DNA from: Candidatus Flexicrinis affinis
GTDB lineage: Bacteria; Chloroflexota; Anaerolineae; Aggregatilineales; Phototrophicaceae
DNA length: 64,000 nt
Assembly (NCBI GenBank): GCA_016716525.1
Contig: JADJWE010000001.1
Location: forward strand, 930,001-994,000
Reading direction: 5' to 3'
Positions 8,972 to 17,831 of this stretch are shown here, piece by piece. Position numbers and translations under genes: made by a program. Every line of letters begins with the position of its first letter. The first letter of the stretch is position 1. The notes beneath the pieces are model-generated. The model saw only the letters and a program-made list of their open reading frames with translations, ran no database searches and had not been told where the DNA came from.

Positions 8972-10933
8972 ATGATGAGCGGTCCGGCAAACACGCGTAC
9001 GCGTATTCAGGTGGCAAACGCGCCGCCGGGGCTGAAGTTGAGCCGTTGGGAACGCTTTCTCGGTCGAGACTGGCGGGTAGCGTATCCATTCATACTGCCC
9101 GTGGTCATCTTGATGCTCCTGCTCATCTTCTGGCCGTTCGTGAACGCGATCCTGCTCAGCATGACCACGCGATCGGTCGTCACCCGATCCGATGTGTACG
9201 TTGGCCTCGCAAACTACGAACGACTGCTGCAGGACAGCGACTTCATCAGCGCCGTCGGGAACACGTTCCTGTTCACGTTTGCGTCGCTGGCAGTGAAATT
9301 CGTGGTCGGCATCAGCATCGCGCTGATCCTCAACAGCAAGCTGCCGTTTCGCAGCATCCTGAGCGGGTTGATGCTGCTGCCGTGGATTGTGCCGGAAGTT
9401 GTGACTGCGCTTGCGTTCCGCAGCATCTACGATCCGATCTTTGGCGGCCTGAACCCGATCTTGCGAACGCTGGGTGTCATTGACCGGCAAGTGGCTTGGT
9501 TGGCGGAACCCGGATTAGCGCTCCCAAGCGTGATCGCCGTAAACGTCTGGAAGGGCATACCGTTCTACACCATTCTCCTGCTCGCTGGTCTCAAGGCAAT
9601 CGATCGTGAGCAATACGAAGCGGCCGCTGTAGACGGCGCCACAAGCATTAAGCGCTTCCGTTACATCACGCTGCCGGGCCTCCGCTATGTTATTGTTGTC
9701 ACGCTACTCCTTTCGTTTATTTCGACATTCAACAGCTTTGGCCTAATCTACCTGATGACAGGGGGAGGGCCGGGCGGGGCAACGCGCGTCTACAGCATCC
9801 TCGCCTATGAAAAGGCCATTATCGGCCTGCGCTTCGGGCCGGGTGCCGCGACCGCCTTTAGCATGGCCCCACTCATAGCCGTGGTGATCTTCCTGCTTGC
9901 GCGTTTCATGCGACCCGAGCAGCAAGTTGAAAGTACAGAGAAAGTCTCGCGCAGCAGCGTGCTATATGCGTTTTCCGCCCGCCTACTCGGTTGGGCCATC
10001 GACCTCGTACTTCTCCCCCTAGAGCTGATCTCCGGCGTCGTGGGGCGGATCGGTACCATACTCTTTCCCCCGAAGGCACAAGGGATTCCGCGCCTCACCC
10101 GAAGTCAGCGTGAAGGAATCGGGCTGACCGGACGCCTGTTGATGCTCTCGGTGTTCCTGATCTTCGTGATGTTTCCGTTCTTCTGGATCATCATTACATC
10201 GTTCAAAACGGACTTGCAGATTCAGCGATTCGAGTCGATCTACTGGCCCAACCCGTGGACGTTCGAGCAGTATCGCTCGCTGCTCTTCGATACGCCGTTC
10301 GTCCGATGGTTCGGCAACACGGTCCTCGTCGCGACGACCAGCACGGCGATCTCGGTGGTACTTGCCGCGCTGGCCGCATATGCGCTGGCGAGGCTAAAGT
10401 TCCGCGGTGGCGGGTTGCTGACCACGCTTCTGCTGGTTACGTACCTGCTGCCGGGTGCGCTCATCTTCATTCCGCTGTATCGCATCCTGACCGAACTTGG
10501 CTTGATCAACACTTACGGCGCGTTGATACTCACGTATCCGACATTCTTGATGCCATTTGCCACATGGGTCATGATGGGATACTTCCGGTCGATTCCGGTT
10601 GAACTCGAAGAGGCGGCCCTTATCGATGGAGCGAACCGGCTAACCGCGTTCTGGAAGATCACGCTTCCGCTCGCGATGCCCGCCTTGCTCTCGGTGACGT
10701 TGTTCGCGTTCACAAACGCTTGGAACGAGTTCCTGTTCGCATTTGTGTTCATCACCAGTGAATCGCTCAAGACTCTGCCCGTCGGGCTGCAGCTTCTCGT
10801 GTTTGGCGACATCTATCCGTGGGGGCAACTGATGGCGGCCTCGCTGATGATGGCGATTCCCGTCGTTGCGATCTATATATTCGCGCAGCGTTTTCTCGTA
10901 GAGGGTCTGACGGCTGGCAGCCTGAAAGGTTAG
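8972..10933 (+). CDS. Fusion of two carbohydrate ABC permeases (MalF-like + MalG-like) in one chain
   Basis: A 653-aa membrane protein containing both permeases of a sugar importer. The N-terminal half (about 20-310) is MalF/UgpA-like with six predicted helices and the EAA coupling loop EQYEAAAVDGA. The C-terminal half (about 385-653) is MalG/UgpE-like with its own loop VELEEAALIDGA. An extra hydrophobic segment (YAFSARLLGWAIDLVLLPL) and a short basic linker join them, which would restore the topology needed for both halves. No stop or frameshift separates them. ATG 8972 has GAGGA just upstream; a TTG at 8954 is an alternative start. The ATPase is not encoded nearby. Confidence 0.87.
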   Translation: MMSGPANTRTRIQVANAPPGLKLSRWERFLGRDWRVAYPFILPVVILMLLLIFWPFVNAILLSMTTRSVVTRSDVYVGLANYERLLQDSDFISAVGNTFLFTFASLAVKFVVGISIALILNSKLPFRSILSGLMLLPWIVPEVVTALAFRSIYDPIFGGLNPILRTLGVIDRQVAWLAEPGLALPSVIAVNVWKGIPFYTILLLAGLKAIDREQYEAAAVDGATSIKRFRYITLPGLRYVIVVTLLLSFISTFNSFGLIYLMTGGGPGGATRVYSILAYEKAIIGLRFGPGAATAFSMAPLIAVVIFLLARFMRPEQQVESTEKVSRSSVLYAFSARLLGWAIDLVLLPLELISGVVGRIGTILFPPKAQGIPRLTRSQREGIGLTGRLLMLSVFLIFVMFPFFWIIITSFKTDLQIQRFESIYWPNPWTFEQYRSLLFDTPFVRWFGNTVLVATTSTAISVVLAALAAYALARLKFRGGGLLTTLLLVTYLLPGALIFIPLYRILTELGLINTYGALILTYPTFLMPFATWVMMGYFRSIPVELEEAALIDGANRLTAFWKITLPLAMPALLSVTLFAFTNAWNEFLFAFVFITSESLKTLPVGLQLLVFGDIYPWGQLMAASLMMAIPVVAIYIFAQRFLVEGLTAGSLKG

Positions 10934-10942
10934 TGGGCGATC

Positions 10943-12106
10943 ATGAAGATCACGGATGTGCAGGCGTGCGTCATTGGCGAGCAGGTGCCGCACAGCGGAG
11001 GCAGCGTGTGGACGTTCGTCCGCATCTATACCGACGAGGGCATTGTCGGCACCGGAGAGTGCAACTCCGGCGGGCCGGGCGCATCTGGATTCGCGACCAA
11101 AGCGGCGATTATGGCGATGCGGGAGCGCATCATAGGTGAGGATCCGTTCAACGTCAACCTGATCTATGAGAAGCTGCGGCGCGGCGGCCGTTACGGCGGA
11201 TCGTCGAACGCGCCGATCATCTTCGCGCTGACTGGAATCGACAACGCGCTGTATGACATCTGCGGCAAGGCGCTCGGCGTGCCGATCTACAAGCTGCTCG
11301 GCGGCAAGTTCCGCGACAAGATTCGGTTGTATGCCGACTGTCACGCAGGCGAGGAAGAGAGCGTGCAGGCGTACGCCGAGAAGGCGATCGAGCGTGTCGA
11401 ACAAGGTTTCAGCGCCGTGAAGTTTGACGTGGACAGCACGGGCGTGGGCAAGCTGGACCCTTACAACTGGACCGTTGGCGCCAAAGAGATGACGCACATC
11501 ATCGGCTTGATCGAGGGCTTACGCGATGCGCTCGGGTACGAGGTCGACCTCGCCATCGACTGCCACGGGCAGTTCGACCTGCCTTCGGCGATTACGCTGG
11601 CGAAAGCGGTCGAGCCCCTGCGTCTGATGTGGCTGGAGGAGCCCGTGCCGGCTGAAAACGTTGCGGCGCTGGCGCAGGTCAAAGCTTCGAGCAGTACCGT
11701 AATCTGCAGCGGCGAGAATCAATATACGAGATTCGAGTTCCTCGAACTCTTCAACGCGAAGGCGGTTGACGTCATCATGCCCGACCTCGCGAAGGCCGGC
11801 GGTATCGCGGAAGCCAAACGCATCGCGGATCTTGCCGACGCGAACTACATTCCGATCGCCCCGCACAACGTCTCGACGCCGCACGGCATGATGGCAGCTG
11901 CGCATGTGATGGCGTCCGTGCCGAACTTCCTGGTGCTTGAACTGCATGCGCTCGAAATACCGTGGTGGAACGACCTGTGTGATGGTGACAAGCCGTTCGT
12001 ACAAGACGGCTTCATGACCGTTTCGGAGCGCCCCGGAATCGGCGTAGAATTGAACGATTCTGTCGCCAGGCGCTTGCTCTGGAACGGCGACACGTATTTC
12101 GACTGA
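10943..12106 (+). CDS. Enolase-superfamily acid-sugar dehydratase (mandelate racemase/MLE family)
   Basis: A 387-aa enzyme expected to remove water from a sugar acid to give a 2-keto-3-deoxy acid, using Mg2+ to stabilise an enolate. The capping domain covers about 1-125 and the barrel follows. Metal ligands are readable as D in AIDCHGQF, E in WLEEPVP and E in CSGENQY; the general base pair includes H in APHNVSTPHG. The histidine next to the first ligand (D-x-H) is typical of galactonate/mannonate-type dehydratases rather than mandelate racemase. It starts 9 bases after the fused permease gene, so importer and enzyme form one operon. The exact substrate is unknown. Confidence 0.82.
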   Translation: MKITDVQACVIGEQVPHSGGSVWTFVRIYTDEGIVGTGECNSGGPGASGFATKAAIMAMRERIIGEDPFNVNLIYEKLRRGGRYGGSSNAPIIFALTGIDNALYDICGKALGVPIYKLLGGKFRDKIRLYADCHAGEEESVQAYAEKAIERVEQGFSAVKFDVDSTGVGKLDPYNWTVGAKEMTHIIGLIEGLRDALGYEVDLAIDCHGQFDLPSAITLAKAVEPLRLMWLEEPVPAENVAALAQVKASSSTVICSGENQYTRFEFLELFNAKAVDVIMPDLAKAGGIAEAKRIADLADANYIPIAPHNVSTPHGMMAAAHVMASVPNFLVLELHALEIPWWNDLCDGDKPFVQDGFMTVSERPGIGVELNDSVARRLLWNGDTYFD

Positions 12107-12156
12107 GTCCGTGACGACGCAACTCCATTCGACTGCACGCATCAAGGAAAGAGACG

Positions 12157-12861
12157 ATGACTGAACACGCGCAAGATGCCGCTCAACTGCAAGCCCGCTG
12201 GGACAGAATCCGCGTTGCAAACCTGTACGACACGCTCGACCGCATGGGCTATCCCGACCAATGCCTCGATCTCGGTATTCGGCCGCTGTCCATGCATCAG
12301 CATCTCGCCGGTCAGGTCGTGACCGTCAAAGGGTCCGCGTACCCGGTCACCAAGGGTGAGGAGTGGACGGGCGGTGGCGGTGTCAACTACTTCGAGAAGC
12401 TGCGCACACTGATGTATCCCGGGTGCGCGGTCGTCGTGGAATGCGGTGGCGAACTGCATGCCGGGAAGTTCGGCGAGATGACGAGCTGGGCGCTCCAACA
12501 GGGCGGAGCGCGCGGAATCGTCCTCGACTCGCTGATTCGCGATTACCTCGGGCTTGAGGTGATTCCCAACTTCACTGTGTGTTCGCGGGGTACGTCGCCG
12601 ATCGAATCGTCGCAGCGCTGGCGAATCGACGACGTAAACGTCACGATCGGCATGCCGGGGACGTTGACCAGTCGTGTACGGGTGAGGCCGGGCGACTGGA
12701 TCGTCGGCGAGGCGGACGGCGTCATCGTCGTCCCGCAAGAAATCGCGATGGAAGCGCTGGTGAAGGTTGAGGAGGTCGAGGCCAAGGAAGAAGGCATGCG
12801 GCAGGACTTCGCGCTCGGCATGTCGTTCGACGAGGCGTATGCCAAGTGGGGGCGCGCGTAG
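12157..12861 (+). CDS. RraA-like protein / HMG-CHA-type pyruvate aldolase family
   Basis: A 234-aa member of the RraA-like fold, which includes class II aldolases that split 4-hydroxy-2-keto acids to pyruvate and also the RNase E inhibitor RraA. The family core appears as HAGKFGEMTSWALQQGGARG followed by IVLDSLIRD; the last R-D is the conserved substrate/metal segment, though the usual D-G before it is D-S here. It is next to the dehydratase gene, with AAGGAAAGAG ahead of the ATG, which favours an aldolase acting on the dehydrated sugar acid over a role in RNA metabolism. Confidence 0.75.
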   Translation: MTEHAQDAAQLQARWDRIRVANLYDTLDRMGYPDQCLDLGIRPLSMHQHLAGQVVTVKGSAYPVTKGEEWTGGGGVNYFEKLRTLMYPGCAVVVECGGELHAGKFGEMTSWALQQGGARGIVLDSLIRDYLGLEVIPNFTVCSRGTSPIESSQRWRIDDVNVTIGMPGTLTSRVRVRPGDWIVGEADGVIVVPQEIAMEALVKVEEVEAKEEGMRQDFALGMSFDEAYAKWGRA

Positions 12862-12930
12862 AGTCGCAAAACAACGCTCGCGGTGTCATCGGCGTGCTGC
12901 GAGCTGGACAGCGTTAGTTCGATTTCAGGC

Positions 12931-12954
12931 GGGAACGTGTAGAATCATGTTCCC
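12931..12954 (+). terminator. Hairpin after the aldolase-like gene
   Basis: GGGAACGTG (12931-12939) and CATGTTCCC (12946-12954) pair with one G-U around a 6-base loop, 70 bases after the stop codon. Only a short T-containing tail follows, so it may attenuate or end the importer operon ahead of the next gene. Confidence 0.4.
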
Positions 12955-13044
12955 GCTTGTTCGTCCAAGCGTGTGATCGTGATGACACGCGCGGGCGCGA
13001 ACAGCGAACAAACGCACGTCGGCTACGCTAGTCAGGACGATACC

Positions 13045-15732
13045 ATGGCGCACAGCCCGAATCTCCTCACCGAAGATCTCGACCACAGCGGCACGGTACG
13101 CACATGGCTGGCATGCGGGCCGATTGTGACACCGCTGCAGAATCTGGATCAAGTCGTCAACCCGGCCGGCAATGCATTCGGCGCCGGGAGGCGGTGGGCG
13201 CTGTCGTACTGGGCGTTCCACCCGGAGGTCCTCGCGCTGAAGTCGCGCGTGTATAGACTGATGCCCGCTCCCGACCTGCCTGTGCGTCCGGAGCTTGGGC
13301 AGACCGGGCCGGGTGGCGTGCCGTGGCGATCTGCCGCCGTTGCCGAGGATCAAGCTGTCGACTTCAGCGTCTTCAACTACCGGCCTAGCCACATGGAAGG
13401 TTGGCTCCACACGACGCTGACCGCCAAGAAGGCGCTGACTCTGTCTGCCGAGCTGGTCACCATCGGCCCGGCACAGGTCTGGGTAGACAGCGAACTGGTC
13501 GCGCAGTCGATGGCGTTCAGCTATGTCGAGCCCATCGTCTTCCCGTTCATGCTGGATGTCGGGTCGGGCACGCACACGCTGACGATACACGGCAGCATGG
13601 TCGGGTGGCGCGAGGCCCGCCTCGCGCTCGGGCTTCGGTTTCGCGGTCAGCCCGCGGTGACGACCGGTATTCCGATCGCTGGACACGACGCCGCAACGTG
13701 GCGACAAGCGGCACACGACCTCGATTGCGTGTACGCAGACCGGTTCGTCGTCACCGAACTGCCGGGACAGCTTACTCTGAGTGCAAACGCGCCGCATCCT
13801 GTGCCGGTGATCATTACGACAAGTCCGTCACGACCGCAGTTCAACCTTCCAGAGGTGGTGTCGCCTGACCTGCCCGAACACCGCACGACGGCGACGCTCT
13901 CTGTCGGCGGAACGGTCGACCTTCCGCTGACGCCGGAGCAGGTCGCGGCGTTGATGCGCTTGCGCGAAGCCCACAACGTGCAGGTTAGGGTTGGGACAAC
14001 GGGTGATGCTCCCGTGTCCGTTACCCGACCGATCTGGGTGAGTTCGTTTCCCTATCACGATATTCCGCACGGCACGTACGACACGCGCCGCCACACCGCG
14101 CTGGAGCATCTCGCGCAGATTCGCTACGACGTGCTGGGAAGCCTCGCGGCAGTGACGCTTGGGCATACGCGGTTGATCGACGCCGATGCAGTCACTCTCG
14201 CGTGTCACTACCTCAATCAGCGGTACGACTGTGCCGATTTCTTCGCGTTGAGCCTGCTGGCTGCGCTCTACCATCATCGAGCCGAGCCAATCCTGCGTGA
14301 CGACGACTACACGGCGATCGAGCGGGCCTTTCTCGGGTTCAAGTATTGGATCGACGAACCCGGTTTGGACGGCATGTGCTACATCACGGAGAACCACCAG
14401 ATACTGTTCCATGTGACAGCTTACCTTGCGGGTCAATTCTGGCCGGACCGCATATTCGCCAACAGTGGATACACGGGGCGGCAGCAGATGGCCCGTTCGC
14501 GTCCGCGGATCGAGACGTGGATCCTGCGACGTTTGCGCGGCGGGTTTTCGGAGTGGGACTCGAATACGTATTTGACGATGGACACCTTCGCGATGCTGTC
14601 ACTGGTGGAACTTGCCAACAGCGCGCGCCTGCGAGAAATGGCCGCAGCGCTGCTGCACAAGATCTTCTTCATGCTGGCGTCGCAGTCGTTCCGCGGGGCA
14701 CACGGAAGCTCACACGGACGATGCTACGTGGATGGCCTGAAGACGGCCCGCGCGGATGCGACCTCCGGCATGCAGCAGATTGCCTGGGGGATGGGCAATT
14801 TCAACGGCGAGACTCACGCGACGTCGATGCTGGCCCTCGCCCAGCGGTATCGCGTGCCTGAGGTGTTACAGCGGATTGGTGCAGATGTGTCTGGCGAGCT
14901 CGTAACACGTGCGCGATCGAACGGGAGATTCCGTCCCCAGTTCGACATTCATCGTGGGGAGTGGGATATCCGCACGATCACGCGCAGGACGCCGACGTCG
15001 ATGCTCGCCGCCGCAGTCGATTACCGGCCCGGTCAGCGCGGGATCCAAGAGCACTTGTGGCAAGCGACACTTGGTCCTGAAGCCGTAGTCTTCACGACGT
15101 ATCCCGGCAACAACCAAGAGCATGGCAACGCGCGCCCGAACTACTGGGCGGGTTCCGCGCGTCTCCCGCGTGTCGGGATGCACGGCCGCACCGTGATCTG
15201 CCTGTATTCGCTGGATGCTGCCGTCGGCTTGGGGTTCAGTCACGCGTACTTCCCATGTGCCGAGTTCGACGAACACGTCATCCGCGGAGCGTGGGCGTTT
15301 GCGCGGCTCGGCGACGCATACCTCGCTCTGTGGGGAGATGGCCCGCTGGCGCTGTTGGACCGCGGACCGTACGCCGGCCAAGAACTGCGCAGCGAGAACG
15401 GTGGACATGCGTGGATATGCACGGTGGGCAGTGCCGCGGACGACGGGGACTGGCACACGTTTATCGCCAAGGTAGAGCAAAACGTGCCAATAGGGCAGGG
15501 GACGCGTGTCGAGTATCGTACGCCGGACGGCGAGTCACTGGTGTTCGGCTGGGAAGGGCATCTGAAAGTCGACGGGCGCGCCGTGGACTGGGCCGCGTTT
15601 CCGCACTACGAGAACAAGTACACGAGCGTCGACCTCGGCGCCGAGCGCATGGACATCTCGTACGATGGTGATGTACTGTCGCTTGACTTGGCCCGCGGCG
15701 GTGTACGCGCCGAAGCCCCGGGTACTGGCTAG
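13045..15732 (+). CDS. Large protein of unknown function, possible (alpha/alpha) toroid carbohydrate-active enzyme
   Basis: An 895-aa protein I cannot place in a family. Residues about 1-330 look like beta domains. From about 345 to 600 is a helical, aromatic-rich region with patterns seen in heparinase/alginate-lyase or GH toroids: ENHQILFHVTAYLAGQFW, GGFSEWDSNTYLTMDTFAML, and GSSHGRCYVDGLK with Ser, His, Arg and Tyr. The last 250 residues look like a beta-sandwich (HAWICTVGS, FIAKVEQNVPIGQGTRVEY). There is no signal peptide or membrane helix. ATG 13045 is preferred because AGGA lies 7 bases upstream; GTG 12973 is an in-frame alternative. It follows the acid-sugar operon, so a cytoplasmic lyase or hydrolase acting on imported uronic-acid oligosaccharide is a guess. 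Confidence 0.7.
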   Translation: MAHSPNLLTEDLDHSGTVRTWLACGPIVTPLQNLDQVVNPAGNAFGAGRRWALSYWAFHPEVLALKSRVYRLMPAPDLPVRPELGQTGPGGVPWRSAAVAEDQAVDFSVFNYRPSHMEGWLHTTLTAKKALTLSAELVTIGPAQVWVDSELVAQSMAFSYVEPIVFPFMLDVGSGTHTLTIHGSMVGWREARLALGLRFRGQPAVTTGIPIAGHDAATWRQAAHDLDCVYADRFVVTELPGQLTLSANAPHPVPVIITTSPSRPQFNLPEVVSPDLPEHRTTATLSVGGTVDLPLTPEQVAALMRLREAHNVQVRVGTTGDAPVSVTRPIWVSSFPYHDIPHGTYDTRRHTALEHLAQIRYDVLGSLAAVTLGHTRLIDADAVTLACHYLNQRYDCADFFALSLLAALYHHRAEPILRDDDYTAIERAFLGFKYWIDEPGLDGMCYITENHQILFHVTAYLAGQFWPDRIFANSGYTGRQQMARSRPRIETWILRRLRGGFSEWDSNTYLTMDTFAMLSLVELANSARLREMAAALLHKIFFMLASQSFRGAHGSSHGRCYVDGLKTARADATSGMQQIAWGMGNFNGETHATSMLALAQRYRVPEVLQRIGADVSGELVTRARSNGRFRPQFDIHRGEWDIRTITRRTPTSMLAAAVDYRPGQRGIQEHLWQATLGPEAVVFTTYPGNNQEHGNARPNYWAGSARLPRVGMHGRTVICLYSLDAAVGLGFSHAYFPCAEFDEHVIRGAWAFARLGDAYLALWGDGPLALLDRGPYAGQELRSENGGHAWICTVGSAADDGDWHTFIAKVEQNVPIGQGTRVEYRTPDGESLVFGWEGHLKVDGRAVDWAAFPHYENKYTSVDLGAERMDISYDGDVLSLDLARGGVRAEAPGTG

Positions 15733-15900
15733 CGCCATCGAGGTCGCAGATGCTCCTGCGCTACCCCAGAAATTGGACGAACTGCACCGTTCGAATGGTC
15801 CGTTTGTAACATCCCGTACGCGCAGACAGGACTACAATGGAATCTGGATCGTTGCGCCGGACCGCAGCATCCTCTGGTTTTGCGAACAGGGTATATAGAC

Positions 15901-16764
15901 ATGGTCAATCACAGCATTGTTGCCCAAGACCTGACTTACGCGTACGGTGACCTGACGGCCGTAAACCACATCAATTTCGAGGTGGGGGAGGGGGAGATCT
16001 TCGCATACCTCGGCCCCAACGGTGCGGGAAAGTCGACCACCATCAAGATGCTGACGGGCCAGATCCGGCCCAAAGCAGGCAAGGCCACACTTCTTGGCAT
16101 GGACATCGCTAAAGAGCCGAACAAGGTGCAGCAGCACATCGGCGTGTCGTTCGAGACGACCAACCTGTATCCGCAGATGAGCGCGATCGAGAACCTCGCC
16201 TTGTTTGCGCGCCTTTACGGCGTCAACGCCGATGTGAACGACCTGTTGGATCGGGTCGGACTCGGTACGCGCGGCAAAGAGAGAGTCGAAGGGTTTTCGA
16301 AGGGCATGAAGCAGCGCCTGATGGTGGCACGGGCGATGGTAAACAAGCCGCGCATTCTGTTCCTCGACGAGCCGACCGAAGGCCTCGATCCGGTATCGTC
16401 GGAGGCGATCCGCGACCTGATCCGCGAAGCGCGTGCTAATGGCGCGACCGTGTTCTTGACCACCCATGATATGCACGAGGCCGACATACTCAGCGATCGG
16501 GTTGCCTTCATCAATCAGGGTGAGATCGTGGCCCTCGACACGCCGCACAAGTTGAAACAGAAGTACGGCAAGCGCCTGCTGAAGGTAGAGGTAGAGACTG
16601 CCGACGGCGGCATAGACGTGCGTGAAGTCACGCTCGACAGCGCCGAGACCGGCATTGCACTCAAGCAGTTGTTCGAAAGCGAAAAGGTCGTGACCGTCCA
16701 CAGCGAGGAAGCGACACTCGAAGACATCTTCATCCAGATCACTGGACGGAGGCTCGCGGGATGA
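15901..16764 (+). CDS. ABC-2 type exporter ATP-binding protein
   Basis: A 287-aa ATPase of the DrrA/NatA class. Walker A is GPNGAGKST at about residues 39-47, the signature region reads GFSKGMKQRL (the FSKGM variant usual in this class instead of LSGGQ), Walker B is ILFLDEPTEGLDP, and the switch histidine is in TTHDMHEAD. A C-terminal extension of about 75 residues follows, as in antibiotic or lipid exporters. ATG 15901 is preferred to an in-frame TTG at 15880; the Shine-Dalgarno sequence is weak. It overlaps the next gene by 4 bases, giving a tight three-gene exporter operon. Confidence 0.92.
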   Translation: MVNHSIVAQDLTYAYGDLTAVNHINFEVGEGEIFAYLGPNGAGKSTTIKMLTGQIRPKAGKATLLGMDIAKEPNKVQQHIGVSFETTNLYPQMSAIENLALFARLYGVNADVNDLLDRVGLGTRGKERVEGFSKGMKQRLMVARAMVNKPRILFLDEPTEGLDPVSSEAIRDLIREARANGATVFLTTHDMHEADILSDRVAFINQGEIVALDTPHKLKQKYGKRLLKVEVETADGGIDVREVTLDSAETGIALKQLFESEKVVTVHSEEATLEDIFIQITGRRLAG

Positions 16765-17831
16765 ACGCTCGCATTCTGGGCACCCTGATGATGAAGGATC
16801 TGAAGCTATACTTTCGCAATCGATTCTTCGCCTTTATCACGATCGCGGGCGTGATCCTCTACATCGCGGCCTTTCATCTGCTGCCTTCAACAGTTGACGA
16901 GTCGCTTACGCTGGCCGTGTACGCCCCTTCGATCCCCGACACGGTGCTTGAGGTGTTGACCGGCAACGACATTACGATCGTGCCGATGGAATCGGACGCC
17001 GCGCTGCAAGAAGCGGTCGTCAACAACGAATACGTGGCCGGCGTTGCGCTGCCCGAGGATGTCGTCGGCAGCATTCTCTTGGGCCGGCCGTCCACATTGA
17101 CCGTCTATTTCGCATCAGACGCGCCGCGTGAAATCGTCAACGCGATGCGCACCGTTCTGCGTCTCGCGTTCAACGAACTCAGCTACACCGTAGCCGGCGA
17201 CCCGCTGCAGTTGGAATTCGTCGAGCAGATCGTCGGACCGGACCGGACCGGCGATCAACTCGCGATTCGCAATCGTTTGCTGCCGCTGATGGCGATCTGG
17301 CTGCTGGTCATGGAGACGATGGGACTGGGTAGCCTGATTTCGGACGAGGTCGAGCACGGGACGTTTCAAGCCGTGCTGGTCACGCCGGTCACGCTGGTCG
17401 GGATGTTCTCGAGCAAAGCGATCTTCGGCGTGGTTCTGGCGTTCGTGCAGGCCGCGCTGTTGATGGGATTGACCGGCAGTTTGGGCTGGGAACCGCTGCT
17501 GATCCTGACGACACTGCTGTTGGGGAGCCTTGTCGTGACCGGTCTCGGTTTTCTGATCGCGTCGGTGAGCCGCAGCATGATGAGCGTTATGGCATGGGGC
17601 ATCCTCGCCGTCATCATCATGGTGATTCCGTCCTACGGCGTCGTGTTCCCGGGGACGGTTACGGGCTGGGTGCAGATCATCCCGTCCTATTACATGTTCG
17701 ATACCATCCATCAGGTCGTCAATTTCGGCGCCTCGTGGGGTGCCGTGGCGAGCAACTTGGCCGTGCTGTTGGTCATGGGGATTGCCCTAATGGCCGCGGG
17801 TGTGGCCGTTATGGGCAGGAGGATACGATGA
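16761..17831 (+). CDS. ABC-2 family exporter permease, first of two
   Basis: A 356-aa membrane protein. One N-terminal helix (about 20-42) precedes an external domain of about 150 residues, and a block of five or six helices runs from about 175 to the end. This is the ABC2_membrane_3-like layout. Start and stop overlap the neighbouring genes by ATGA, so the ATPase and both permeases are translationally coupled. The transported substrate is unknown. Confidence 0.85.
   Translation: MNARILGTLMMKDLKLYFRNRFFAFITIAGVILYIAAFHLLPSTVDESLTLAVYAPSIPDTVLEVLTGNDITIVPMESDAALQEAVVNNEYVAGVALPEDVVGSILLGRPSTLTVYFASDAPREIVNAMRTVLRLAFNELSYTVAGDPLQLEFVEQIVGPDRTGDQLAIRNRLLPLMAIWLLVMETMGLGSLISDEVEHGTFQAVLVTPVTLVGMFSSKAIFGVVLAFVQAALLMGLTGSLGWEPLLILTTLLLGSLVVTGLGFLIASVSRSMMSVMAWGILAVIIMVIPSYGVVFPGTVTGWVQIIPSYYMFDTIHQVVNFGASWGAVASNLAVLLVMGIALMAAGVAVMGRRIR

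Noticed and set aside
15733..15900. Short open frame across the gap before the ABC-2 ATPase
   Set aside because: It overlaps the end of the previous gene out of frame, has no ribosome site and no recognisable sequence.
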